Part shown: positions 45,927 through 53,993 of the stretch, one piece after another
Numbering within the stretch: the stretch's first letter is position 1
Layout of the letters: each line of letters opens with the position of its first letter
Assembly: GCF_000732615.1 (NCBI RefSeq)
Contig: NZ_JPGL01000010.1
Location: forward strand, 124,001 to 188,000
Direction: 5' to 3'
Origin: Burkholderia paludis
Lineage (GTDB): Bacteria > Pseudomonadota > Gammaproteobacteria > Burkholderiales > Burkholderiaceae
Length of the DNA: 64,000 nucleotides
Notes under the pieces: generated by a model
What the model was told of the DNA's origin: nothing
The model's input: the letters and a program-made list of their open reading frames with translations, nothing else
The model's database searches: none
Position numbers and translations under genes: made by a program

Positions 45927-47408
45927 ATGACTTTCCCCCGCTTCTCTCCTCGACCCGTGCCGCCGTTCGTGCGACGGCTGCGAACCTGCGCGCTCGGTGC
46001 GGCGATCGCACTGGCCGTCGCCGGCTGCGCGGTCGGCCCCGACTATCACCGCCCGGCCGTGGCAACGCCCGCGACCTGGCGCGAGCTGCCCGGCTGGACG
46101 CAGGCGAAGCCCGACGCCGACGGCCCGAAAGGCGACTGGTGGACCGCGTTCAACGATCCGCTGCTGAACGAACTGGAGCCGCTCGTCACGGTGTCGAACC
46201 AGACGGTCAGGCAGGACTATTACAACTACCAGCAGGCGCTCGCGCTGGTGCGCGAAGCGCGTTCCGGGCTGTTTCCGACCGTTTCCGCGACGACGTCGGC
46301 CACCCGGCAGCGCACGACGGCCGCGGGCTCGCCGACCGTCGCGAACGCGGGCGCGCTCGAAGGCACCGTGAGCTGGTCGCCCGACCTGTGGGGCGAGGTG
46401 CGCCGCACGGTCGAGGAACGCAAGGCGAGCGCGCAGGCCAGCGCCGCCACCTACGCGAATGCGGCGCTGTCCGAGCAGGTGACGCTCGCGACCACCGTGA
46501 TCGACCTGCGCGTCGCCGATGCGAACCTCGACCTGCTCGATGCGACCGTCAAGGCCGACGAAGCGTACCTGCGCGTGATCGCCGACCAGGACAAGGCCGG
46601 CACGATCCCGCCGTCCGATCTCGTCGCCGCGCAGACGCAGCTCGAAAGCGCGCAGTCGAGCCTGATCGCGCTCGGCGTGACGCGCGCGAAGTACGTGCAT
46701 GCGATCGCGGTGCTGGTCGGACGCACCCCCGAAGCGCTCGACGTTCCGCACCACCCCGCGTTGCCTGCGCTGCCCGACGTGCCGGTCGCCGTGCCGTCGA
46801 CGCTGCTGCAGCGGCGGCCCGACATCGCCGTTGCCGAACGGCAGATGGCGTCGGCGAATGCGGCGATCGGGGTGGCAATTGCCGCCTATTACCCGACGAT
46901 CTCGCTGTCGGCGGCGGCCGGGTTCTCCGCGTCGCCGCTGGCGGGGCTGCTCAATGTCGCGAACTACGTGTGGTCGCTGGGGGCGAGTGCGTCGCAGACG
47001 CTGTTCGACGGCGGCGAGCGCAGCGGCGAAGTGGCGGCCGCGAAAGCCGCGTACGACGCGGCGGTCGCGAACTATCGCGGCACGGTGCTCGGGGCGCTGC
47101 AGAATGTCGAGGACGATCTCGTCAGCGTGCGGGTGCTGGCCGAGCAGGCGGCCGTGCTGGAACGCGCGGTGGCCGACGCCAGGCGTGGCGCGGACATCGC
47201 GTTCAACGAATATCAGGCCGGCACCGTGGACTACACGACGGTCGCCACCGCGCAGACGACCTTGCTCGGGCTGCAGGAAAATGCGCTGACGGTGCAGCAG
47301 GAGCGGCTGGTGGCGACGGCGACGCTGTTCGGCGATCTCGGCGGCGGGTGGTCGGATGCGCAGCTCGACGCGCAGCCGTCGAAGCAGGCGGCGCGCACGC
47401 CGGGCTGA
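45927..47408 (+). CDS. NodT-family outer-membrane efflux lipoprotein
   Basis: 493 residues, starting 3 bases after mdtC. The N-terminus has a signal and lipobox (LGAAIALAVAGCAVGPDYHR), so it is a lipid-anchored TolC/OprM-type channel. Two outer-membrane-factor repeats are seen, each with a long coiled-coil half (SGLFPTVSATTS ... SYWSPDLWGEVR-like and LLQRRPDIAVAERQMASANA ... GERSGEVAAAKAAYDAA). It provides the outer-membrane duct for the MdtABC pump. This makes a complete tripartite system. Confidence 0.92.
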   Translation: MTFPRFSPRPVPPFVRRLRTCALGAAIALAVAGCAVGPDYHRPAVATPATWRELPGWTQAKPDADGPKGDWWTAFNDPLLNELEPLVTVSNQTVRQDYYNYQQALALVREARSGLFPTVSATTSATRQRTTAAGSPTVANAGALEGTVSWSPDLWGEVRRTVEERKASAQASAATYANAALSEQVTLATTVIDLRVADANLDLLDATVKADEAYLRVIADQDKAGTIPPSDLVAAQTQLESAQSSLIALGVTRAKYVHAIAVLVGRTPEALDVPHHPALPALPDVPVAVPSTLLQRRPDIAVAERQMASANAAIGVAIAAYYPTISLSAAAGFSASPLAGLLNVANYVWSLGASASQTLFDGGERSGEVAAAKAAYDAAVANYRGTVLGALQNVEDDLVSVRVLAEQAAVLERAVADARRGADIAFNEYQAGTVDYTTVATAQTTLLGLQENALTVQQERLVATATLFGDLGGGWSDAQLDAQPSKQAARTPG

Positions 47409-47420
47409 CGGCCGCGCGAT

Positions 47421-47459
47421 GCGAACGGGGGCGGCGAAACGATCGCCGCCCCCGTTCGC
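47421..47459. terminator. Strong hairpin between the efflux operon and the convergent gene
   Basis: A perfect 17-bp stem (47421-47437 with 47443-47459) and a 5-base loop AACGA, 12 bases past the efflux operon and 30 bases from the end of the facing minus-strand gene. Probably a bidirectional terminator. Confidence 0.75.
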
Positions 47460-47488
47460 GCCGCCGTCCCGCCGGCGTATCCGGCCCG

Positions 47489-48718
47489 CTACCGCCGCAT
47501 CGCGAGGAAACTGCGCGCGGTGCTCGTCAACCGCGACCACGGCCCTGCGCGCCGGCTTGACTCCTGCTCGGCCGACCCGCCGAGCGCCGCCCTCATCATC
47601 GAGAGTTCGCTCGCGAGCGCCGTATCGGAGCCGAAACTGCCGGCCGCCGCGAGATCGACGATGCGCATCGCCTGATCGACGCACATCTGCCCGTACGCCG
47701 TCGTGGCATCGGCGTCGGCGCGCGCGCCCAGCGTCGCCTCGGCCAGCTTGCTCGCCCACAGCGCGAGGGCGTCGGTCGGCGCGCAGCCGTCGCGCACCAG
47801 CATCCTGCCGATTTCCATCGCCGCGAGATGCACATCCTCGTCATCGGAGCACGACATCGTCCGGCTGCGCACCGCGTGGTTCCGGTGCGCGGCGCGCAGC
47901 GACGGCGTCAATCCGGTCAGGCTCCCGATCCACGCTTGCGCCGCACCCAGGTACGCATGCGACCGGATCGCCAGGTCGCAATCGAAGATCGCGTCCGCAT
48001 GCGTCGTCGCATGCCGCATCGCGAGCAGCCAGTAGCCGAGAAACGCGCGATACGCGGCGGCCGGCCCGACATACGCCGCGTGCGCCTTGAAGAACTCGAT
48101 GCAATGATCGGCCGGGCGCTCGCCGACGCACGGAACGTCGTCGGGCAGATCGATGCGCAGGCCGACGATCACCCGTTCGACCGCCGGCACGCTGCGGGCG
48201 CATGCGAGCGCCAGGAACGGCAGCGCGATGCAGCCCCCGTCGCGCTGCGCGACGAGCCGGTCGCAGCACGACTGCCACTGCGCGAGCGGATTGCGTGCGA
48301 CGACGATGTGAACGACGTCCGGAAACGTGCGGCGCATCCACGCGAGGCGGCCGAGCGATTCGCCGAACCGGAACACCGGCACGTCGCCGCGATCGAACGC
48401 CTGCGCCATCAGCGTACGCAGGAAGCGATCGATGTCGCCCGCATGTTCCGGCGTCGCTTCCTCGAACTGGTTCGCCGAAAAGGCCATTTCGGCGCGCGAC
48501 GTGCCGAGCGCATCCTGCCTGAGCGTCTCGGCCACGTCCGCGGCCGGCGGGCCGCCCGGGCCGGCGCCCGCGTACTGCCCGCGGTCGACCGGCTCGTCCA
48601 TCGCGCGCAGCGGCTCGTCGTAGGCCGTTACGCCGTCGAGATCGCGCAGGCAGGACCACAGCCAGCCGTCGGTCGCGCCGTATCCGGAATGCAGAAACAC
48701 CGCTTGCATCGAGTTCAT
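47489..48718 (-). CDS. Sulfotransferase-like P-loop protein
   Basis: 409 residues from ATG 48718, with AGGAG before it. The start AVFLHSGYGATDGWLWSCLR resembles the PAPS-binding loop of sulfotransferases (here degenerate, HSGYGATDGW), and IVVARNPLAQWQSCCDRLVA matches their second motif (R-N-P-x-x-x-W-x-S). A helical C-terminal half follows. Sulfotransferase-family proteins move sulfate to sugars or lipids in the cytoplasm; the weak P-loop makes true activity uncertain. No operon partners. Convergent with the efflux operon. Confidence 0.6.
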   Translation of the reverse strand: MNSMQAVFLHSGYGATDGWLWSCLRDLDGVTAYDEPLRAMDEPVDRGQYAGAGPGGPPAADVAETLRQDALGTSRAEMAFSANQFEEATPEHAGDIDRFLRTLMAQAFDRGDVPVFRFGESLGRLAWMRRTFPDVVHIVVARNPLAQWQSCCDRLVAQRDGGCIALPFLALACARSVPAVERVIVGLRIDLPDDVPCVGERPADHCIEFFKAHAAYVGPAAAYRAFLGYWLLAMRHATTHADAIFDCDLAIRSHAYLGAAQAWIGSLTGLTPSLRAAHRNHAVRSRTMSCSDDEDVHLAAMEIGRMLVRDGCAPTDALALWASKLAEATLGARADADATTAYGQMCVDQAMRIVDLAAAGSFGSDTALASELSMMRAALGGSAEQESSRRAGPWSRLTSTARSFLAMRR

Positions 48719-49202
48719 GGTGGCTCCTGTCAGGTTGGGTCGAAGTTCGTCCATCGCATCGGGCCAGTGTAGGTTTCGGTGGAATTACCCGGTTTACCGG
48801 CCCCGTTACCGCCATTTACCGGCCGCGTGCTGCCGCGCAGCGCGCGGGTTGCCTGTCGGCCCGGATCCCGCCGTTCACTCGCGAGCGTTTTCGTTACCGC
48901 ATTTGACGCACGCATTCCCGATCGCGCGCCGCCGCGCACCGCGACGGATTCGGCCGACGCCTGCGCGGCCCCGCTAGATGGGGCTCGCGCCGCACCGACC
49001 GCCCCTTCATCCGGCCTCGAATAAACGTTGCGCATGCAACCATCAGATTACGGATGAACGAAGCGGAAACCCGCGGTAAACCCGTCGTTGTGGAATCCCA
49101 ACGGATCGGGATTTGTGTCATGACCTAATGGCGGCTCCTGACGAAGGCGGGTCGCTTCGACAGGAAGGAAAGCAGTTCCGGTACATGCCAGGAGAGTTCA
49201 TG
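48719..49202. other. Divergent intergenic region between sulfotransferase-like gene and porin
   Basis: About 480 bases; the half near the porin (49020-49190) should hold its promoter and a long 5' leader. No gene supported. Confidence 0.55.
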
Positions 49203-50366
49203 ATGAAAGGTATCTTGAGGAAATCGCTGTTGTCGCTCGCGTTGCTGGCCGGCTTTTCGGCCGCGCACGCGCAGAGCACGGTGACGCTGTACGGCGTCAT
49301 CGACGAGTCGCTCCAGTTCACGCACAACGCCACGCCCACCGGCAGCAACCAGGTCGGCCTCTACTCGGGCAACCTGTCCGGCAGCCGCTGGGGCCTGAAC
49401 GGCAGCGAGGATCTCGGCGGCGGGCTGAAGGCGATCTTCCAGCTCGAGAACGGCTTCAACGTCAACAACGGCAAGATGGGCACCTACAACGGCACGACGT
49501 CGCTGTTCGGCCGCCAGGCCTACGTCGGCCTGCAAAGCGCCCAGTACGGCACGCTCACGCTCGGCCGCCAGTACGATCCGCTCGTCGACCAGATCCAGGG
49601 GCTGACCGAAGACAACTACTTCGGCAGCACGTTCGCCACCGCCGGCGACGTCGACAACTACGACAACAGCTCGCGCACCAACAACGCGATCAAGTACCTG
49701 TCGCCGAGCTACGGCGGGCTGCAGGTCGAGACGATGTACGCGCTCGGCGGCGTCGCGGGGCAAACCGGGTCCGGCCAGACCTGGGCGGTCGCGGCCTCGT
49801 ACAACAACGGCCCGTTCTCGCTGGCCGCGGGCTATTACGTGGCCGACAACTCGAACGCGACGGCCGCGCGCACCGGCTGGTCGTCGACTTCGGACGGCAC
49901 CTTCGACGGCCCGGTCAACTCGGGCTACGCCACCGCGAAGTCGATCAATATCGCGCGCGTCGCCGCGCGCTACATCGCCGGCCCGTATACGCTCGGCCTC
50001 GCGTACAGCAACTCGGCGTACAAGGCGGATGCGGAATCGGCGTTCGCGTCGACCGAGAAGTTCAACACCGGCCAGGCGTACGTCAACTACCAGGCCGCGC
50101 CGGCGCTGCTGCTCGGTCTCGGCTACAGCTACACGCATGCGAACGGGGATGCCAGCGCGTCCTATCACCAGGTCTCGCTCGGCGCCGACTACAGCCTGTC
50201 GAAGCGCACCGACGTGTATCTCGTCGGCGCATGGCAGAAGGCCACCGGCACGCAGCTGAACGCGGACGGCACGGTGTCGGGCGCGGAAGCGTCGATCGGC
50301 TCGTACGGCGTCGCCGGCACCGACAGCCAGGAGATGGTCAGCCTCGGCATTCGTCACCGGTTCTGA
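49203..50366 (+). CDS. Gram-negative porin (OmpC/PorB type)
   Basis: 387 residues from the second of two adjacent ATGs (49203), which has the better spacing from GGAGAG. Signal peptide KSLLSLALLAGFSAAHA, then the Burkholderiales porin opening QSTVTLYGVIDESLQF, GSRWGLNGSEDLGGGLKAIF (loop and barrel pattern), LFGRQAYVGLQ, TLGRQYDPLVDQ and a C-terminal Phe (LGIRHRF). It forms a trimeric 16-strand outer-membrane channel for small solutes. A hairpin follows 10 bases after the stop. Confidence 0.93.
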   Translation: MKGILRKSLLSLALLAGFSAAHAQSTVTLYGVIDESLQFTHNATPTGSNQVGLYSGNLSGSRWGLNGSEDLGGGLKAIFQLENGFNVNNGKMGTYNGTTSLFGRQAYVGLQSAQYGTLTLGRQYDPLVDQIQGLTEDNYFGSTFATAGDVDNYDNSSRTNNAIKYLSPSYGGLQVETMYALGGVAGQTGSGQTWAVAASYNNGPFSLAAGYYVADNSNATAARTGWSSTSDGTFDGPVNSGYATAKSINIARVAARYIAGPYTLGLAYSNSAYKADAESAFASTEKFNTGQAYVNYQAAPALLLGLGYSYTHANGDASASYHQVSLGADYSLSKRTDVYLVGAWQKATGTQLNADGTVSGAEASIGSYGVAGTDSQEMVSLGIRHRF

Positions 50367-50376
50367 TCGCGACACG

Positions 50377-50404
50377 CGCCGGCCGCCGTTCGCGACGGCC
50401 GGCG
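50377..50404 (+). terminator. Hairpin after the porin gene
   Basis: Stem CGCCGGCCG (50377-50385) with CGGCCGGCG (50396-50404), loop of 10. No U run, but it is placed right after the porin stop. Confidence 0.5.
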
Positions 50405-50781
50405 TATCGCGATTCCTCGCGTCGAAGCGCCGGGTTTCACCGCAATCATTTGAAATATTGCGGGCTCAAGACAGGCCGAAACGCACTTCCGGTGCGGAAT
50501 TCCGCCCAATGTCCGTCGATCGCGCACGCTCATGCGGCATCGGTTACCGATCGCGCACAGCGACCGATGTCAGCGTCGCCATATATCTCAATAATTACCG
50601 CGCACTCTTGCGCGATCTCCAATTCATTCCGCTTACAACGCGCGAATCCGGGAGTCCTGAATATGACGAAACAATCCTGAAATTTATTCGGATAGCGTGT
50701 GACCTATGCTTCCGTCACACCGCACACCGGCCGCGCCGATGGCGGCAGTTCTCCCCGACAGTGAAAGTGAAAGGCCCGATC
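50405..50781. other. AT-richer leader region before the small envelope-region genes
   Basis: About 380 bases, lower in GC around 50580-50700. No supported gene. A five-codon frame (ATGACGAAACAATCCTGA, near 50663) follows a GGGAG site and might be a tiny leader peptide, which is weak. Confidence 0.4.
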
Positions 50782-51156
50782 ATGTATCACACGATGCGCA
50801 TGGAAGTCTCCTCCGAATCCGGGTTTCCAGTGATCCGCTTCACGATCGACGGCCAGACCTCCGTCCTCGGCGTCAACGATATCGACCAGATGATCCTGCA
50901 ACTCGCGACCGCACGAGCCGCGATGCAGCCGACCCATCCGGTCGAGCCGCCGGAAGGACAGTATCCGCTGCAGATCGACCCGTGCTGGCGCGTCGACCGG
51001 CTCGCCGACTACGACGGCGCGGTGCTGTCGATCCGTCATGTCGGGATGGGCTGGATCGCGTTCGCCCTGCCCGCCGTCAACCTGAACAGCCTCGTCGAGG
51101 CGCTCGTCTCTCCGCCTGAAATGGCGCTGCCGATCAATCACGCGATGCTGAACTGA
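50782..51156 (+). CDS. Hypothetical protein, 124 residues
   Basis: From ATG 50782 the product begins MYHTMRMEVSSESGFPVIRF and continues TIDGQTSVLGVNDIDQMILQ, with VLSIRHVGMGWIAFALPAV later. It is a soluble protein, no signal peptide. The pattern of strands around D-G-Q-T and a final helix suggests a small alpha/beta domain, but no family was recognised. It precedes the 115-residue gene and the bamA/lptD pair on the same strand and might be expressed with them. Confidence 0.55.
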   Translation: MYHTMRMEVSSESGFPVIRFTIDGQTSVLGVNDIDQMILQLATARAAMQPTHPVEPPEGQYPLQIDPCWRVDRLADYDGAVLSIRHVGMGWIAFALPAVNLNSLVEALVSPPEMALPINHAMLN

Positions 51157-51297
51157 GGCGCGACCGGCGCTGACCGGATTCACGCCGGATCGTCGAACCC
51201 AACCCTATTTATTTCGCAATACGAATCATTGACACGATGCGGGGCGCATTGCCCCGGATCGCGACTTTCCGTTCCTTTTCGACAAGGACCTGCCATC

Positions 51298-51645
51298 ATG
51301 CGAATCCCTTCCCCGATCGTCGCACCCGCCCGGCAACGCGCCACCTATGCGCTGTCCGATTTCGGCGCCTGCACGTGGTACCTGCTGCCGGCCGACACGC
51401 GGCCGGCAGCAGCCGGAACCCGCGATGTTCACGCGTTCGGCGCGCGCCCGATCTTCCGCTGCCGGCTCGACGGCCGCTACGCGTCCGGGCTGTCGCTGAG
51501 CGCCGTCTGCGGCAACGGCTATGCGGCCGTGCATCTTCTGGCCCGGTCGCACGTCGACACGGTGTCGCGCCTGCTCGTGCGCGACGCGCAGAACGACGCC
51601 GCACATCGCGTCCACACATTCGAAGAAGGGATCGCCTGGCAGTGA
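51298..51645 (+). CDS. Hypothetical protein upstream of bamA paralogue
   Basis: 115 residues from ATG 51298 (MRIPSPIVAPARQRATYALS). It contains FGACTWYLLPADTRPAAAGT and RPIFRCRLDGRYASGLSLSA, with no signal peptide. Its stop codon overlaps the GTG start of the BamA paralogue (GTGA), so it is probably translationally coupled to it. Function unknown. Confidence 0.55.
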   Translation: MRIPSPIVAPARQRATYALSDFGACTWYLLPADTRPAAAGTRDVHAFGARPIFRCRLDGRYASGLSLSAVCGNGYAAVHLLARSHVDTVSRLLVRDAQNDAAHRVHTFEEGIAWQ

Positions 51646-53993
51646 AAGCACGTTCGATGAGGTTCGGCTGGCTTGCCCGGCTTTGCTGGCTCGCGCCGGC
51701 TGCATTTTCCGTTCACGCGCAACCGGCACCGGCTGCGCAAGCGGCGCCCGATGCGCCGGCGTCGAGCGGCTTCGCGATCCACGACATCCGTGTCGAGGGT
51801 CTGACGCGCATCGAGTCCGGCACCGTGTTCTCGTATCTGCCGTTCAAGATCGGCGACACCTTCACCGACGACAAGGCGTCGGCCGCGATCCGCGCGCTCT
51901 ACGCGACCGGCTTCTTCAACGACGTGCGGATCGGCACGGAAGGCAACGTCGTGATCGTGAACGTCGTCGAGCGCTCGGTGATCGGCACGATCGACTTCGC
52001 CGGGCTGCACGAGTTCGACCGGGACGCGATCGAGAAGGCGATGAAGTCGGTCGGGCTGGTGTCCGGGCATGCGTACGACCCGTCGCTCGTCAGCAAGGCC
52101 GAGCAGGAGCTCAAGCGCCAGTACCTGACGCGCGGCTACTACGCGGCCGAAGTGACCACGACGGTAAGCCCGATCGACCGCAACCGGGTGGCGCTGCTGT
52201 TTTCCGTCATCGAAGGGCCGAGCGCGAAGATCCGGCAGGTCGCCTTCATCGGCAATCACGTGTTCAGCGACGCGACGCTGCGCGACGAAATGCAGATGTC
52301 GACGCCGAACTGGTTCTCCTGGTACACGAAGGACGACCTGTACTCGAAGGACAAGCTCGCGACCGATCTCGACGCCGTGCGCGCCTACTACCTCGATCGC
52401 GGCTACCTGGAGTTCAACATCGACTCGACCCAGGTGTCGCTGTCGCCGGACCGCAAGGACATGGACCTGACCATCACGCTGCACGAGGGCGATCCCTACA
52501 CGATCTCCGGCATCCGGCTGGCCGGCGACCTGCTCGATCGCGAGGCCGAACTGAACCGCATCGTCGCGATCCACGCCGGCGAGCGCTTCTCCGCGGCGAA
52601 ACTCAAGGACACGACGCAGGCGCTGATCGACAAGCTCGGCGAATACGGCTACGCGTTCGCGACGATCAATACCGTGCCGCAGATCGACCAGCAACATCAC
52701 ACGGTCGACCTCACGCTGCAGGTCACGCCGGGCAAGCGCGTCTACGTGCGGCACATCGACATTTCGGGCAACACGCGCACGCGCGACGAGGTGATCCGCC
52801 GCGAGATGCGCCAGATGGAGGATGCGTGGTTCGATTCGTCGCGGCTCAAGCTGTCGAAGGATCGCATCAACCGTCTCGGCTATTTCACCGACGTGGACGT
52901 GACGACCGTGCCGGTGGAAGGCACCGCCGACCAGGTCGACGTGCAGGTGAAAGTGACCGAGAAACCGACCGGCACGATCTCGCTCGGCCTCGGCTACGGA
53001 TCGGGCGAAGGCCCGATCATCTCGGCCGGCGTGTCGCAGGACAACGTGTTCGGCAGCGGCCAGACGATCGCCGTCAACGCGAACACCGCGACGACGATGC
53101 GCACCCTGAGCCTGTCGCAGACCGATCCGTACTTCACGATCGACGGCGTCAAGCGCATCACCGACGTGTACTACCGGACGACGCAACCGCTCTACTACTC
53201 GAGCACGAGCGACACGAGCTTCCGGATCATCTCGTACGGGGCGGACACGAAGTTCGGCATCCCGTTCTCCGAGACCGACATGGTGTACTTCGGACTCGGG
53301 CTCGAACAGGATCGCCTCGACGTCGATTCGACGACCCCGCAGAGCTATCTCGACTACGTGAAGACGTTCGGCCGCGTGTCGAACGTCGCGCCCTTCACGG
53401 TCGGCTGGTCGCGCGACATGCGCGACAGCGTGCTGATTCCGGGGCACGGCTACTACCTGCAGGCGAACGCCGAATACGGCACGCCGATCGGCTCCGTGTC
53501 GTACTACAAGACCGACGTGCAGGCGCAGTACTACCACTCGTTCGCGCGCGGCCTCGTGCTCGGCATGAACTTCCAGGCCGGCTACGGCAACGGCCTCGGC
53601 GGCGAGCCCTACCCGATCTTCAAGAACTACTTCGCGGGCGGCATCGGCTCCGTGCGCGGCTACGAGCCCAACTCGCTCGGCCCGCGCGACGCGACGACGG
53701 GCGACCCGATCGGCGGCTCGAGGATGGTGGTCGGCAACATCGAGATGACCGTCCCGCTGCCGGGCACCGGCTACGACCGCACGCTGCGCGTCTTCACGTT
53801 CGTGGACGGCGGCAACGTGTGGGGCACCGAAGGCAACAGCGTCGGCGCGAACGGGCTGCGGTACAGCTACGGCCTCGGGCTCGAATGGATCTCGCCGATC
53901 GGCCCGCTGAAGATCGACTATGCGCTGCCGATCGTTCACCACAGCGGCGACCAGTACCAGAAGTTCCAGTTCCAGATTGGCACGTCGTTCTGA
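51642..53993 (+). CDS. BamA paralogue (outer-membrane protein assembly factor)
   Basis: 783 residues from GTG 51642; ATG 51657 is a possible start. Signal peptide FGWLARLCWLAPAAFSVHA, then five POTRA domains (first: FAIHDIRVEGLTRIESGTVF; later VYVRHIDISGNTRTRDEVIR), and a 16-strand Omp85 barrel with the lid-lock motif VRGYEPNSLGPRD and a C-terminal Phe (QIGTSF). BamA inserts beta-barrel proteins in the outer membrane. The usual bamA lies between rseP and skp/lpxD; this copy instead sits directly before an LptD paralogue, with which it overlaps, so it looks like a dedicated second copy. Confidence 0.92.
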   Translation: MKARSMRFGWLARLCWLAPAAFSVHAQPAPAAQAAPDAPASSGFAIHDIRVEGLTRIESGTVFSYLPFKIGDTFTDDKASAAIRALYATGFFNDVRIGTEGNVVIVNVVERSVIGTIDFAGLHEFDRDAIEKAMKSVGLVSGHAYDPSLVSKAEQELKRQYLTRGYYAAEVTTTVSPIDRNRVALLFSVIEGPSAKIRQVAFIGNHVFSDATLRDEMQMSTPNWFSWYTKDDLYSKDKLATDLDAVRAYYLDRGYLEFNIDSTQVSLSPDRKDMDLTITLHEGDPYTISGIRLAGDLLDREAELNRIVAIHAGERFSAAKLKDTTQALIDKLGEYGYAFATINTVPQIDQQHHTVDLTLQVTPGKRVYVRHIDISGNTRTRDEVIRREMRQMEDAWFDSSRLKLSKDRINRLGYFTDVDVTTVPVEGTADQVDVQVKVTEKPTGTISLGLGYGSGEGPIISAGVSQDNVFGSGQTIAVNANTATTMRTLSLSQTDPYFTIDGVKRITDVYYRTTQPLYYSSTSDTSFRIISYGADTKFGIPFSETDMVYFGLGLEQDRLDVDSTTPQSYLDYVKTFGRVSNVAPFTVGWSRDMRDSVLIPGHGYYLQANAEYGTPIGSVSYYKTDVQAQYYHSFARGLVLGMNFQAGYGNGLGGEPYPIFKNYFAGGIGSVRGYEPNSLGPRDATTGDPIGGSRMVVGNIEMTVPLPGTGYDRTLRVFTFVDGGNVWGTEGNSVGANGLRYSYGLGLEWISPIGPLKIDYALPIVHHSGDQYQKFQFQIGTSF

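Noticed and set aside
37828..47759. Two very long minus-strand frames opposite the RND operon, and matching plus-strand alternate frames
   Set aside because: They are Arg/Asp/Gln/Val-rich shadows without starts, ribosome sites or domains; the efflux genes are well supported.
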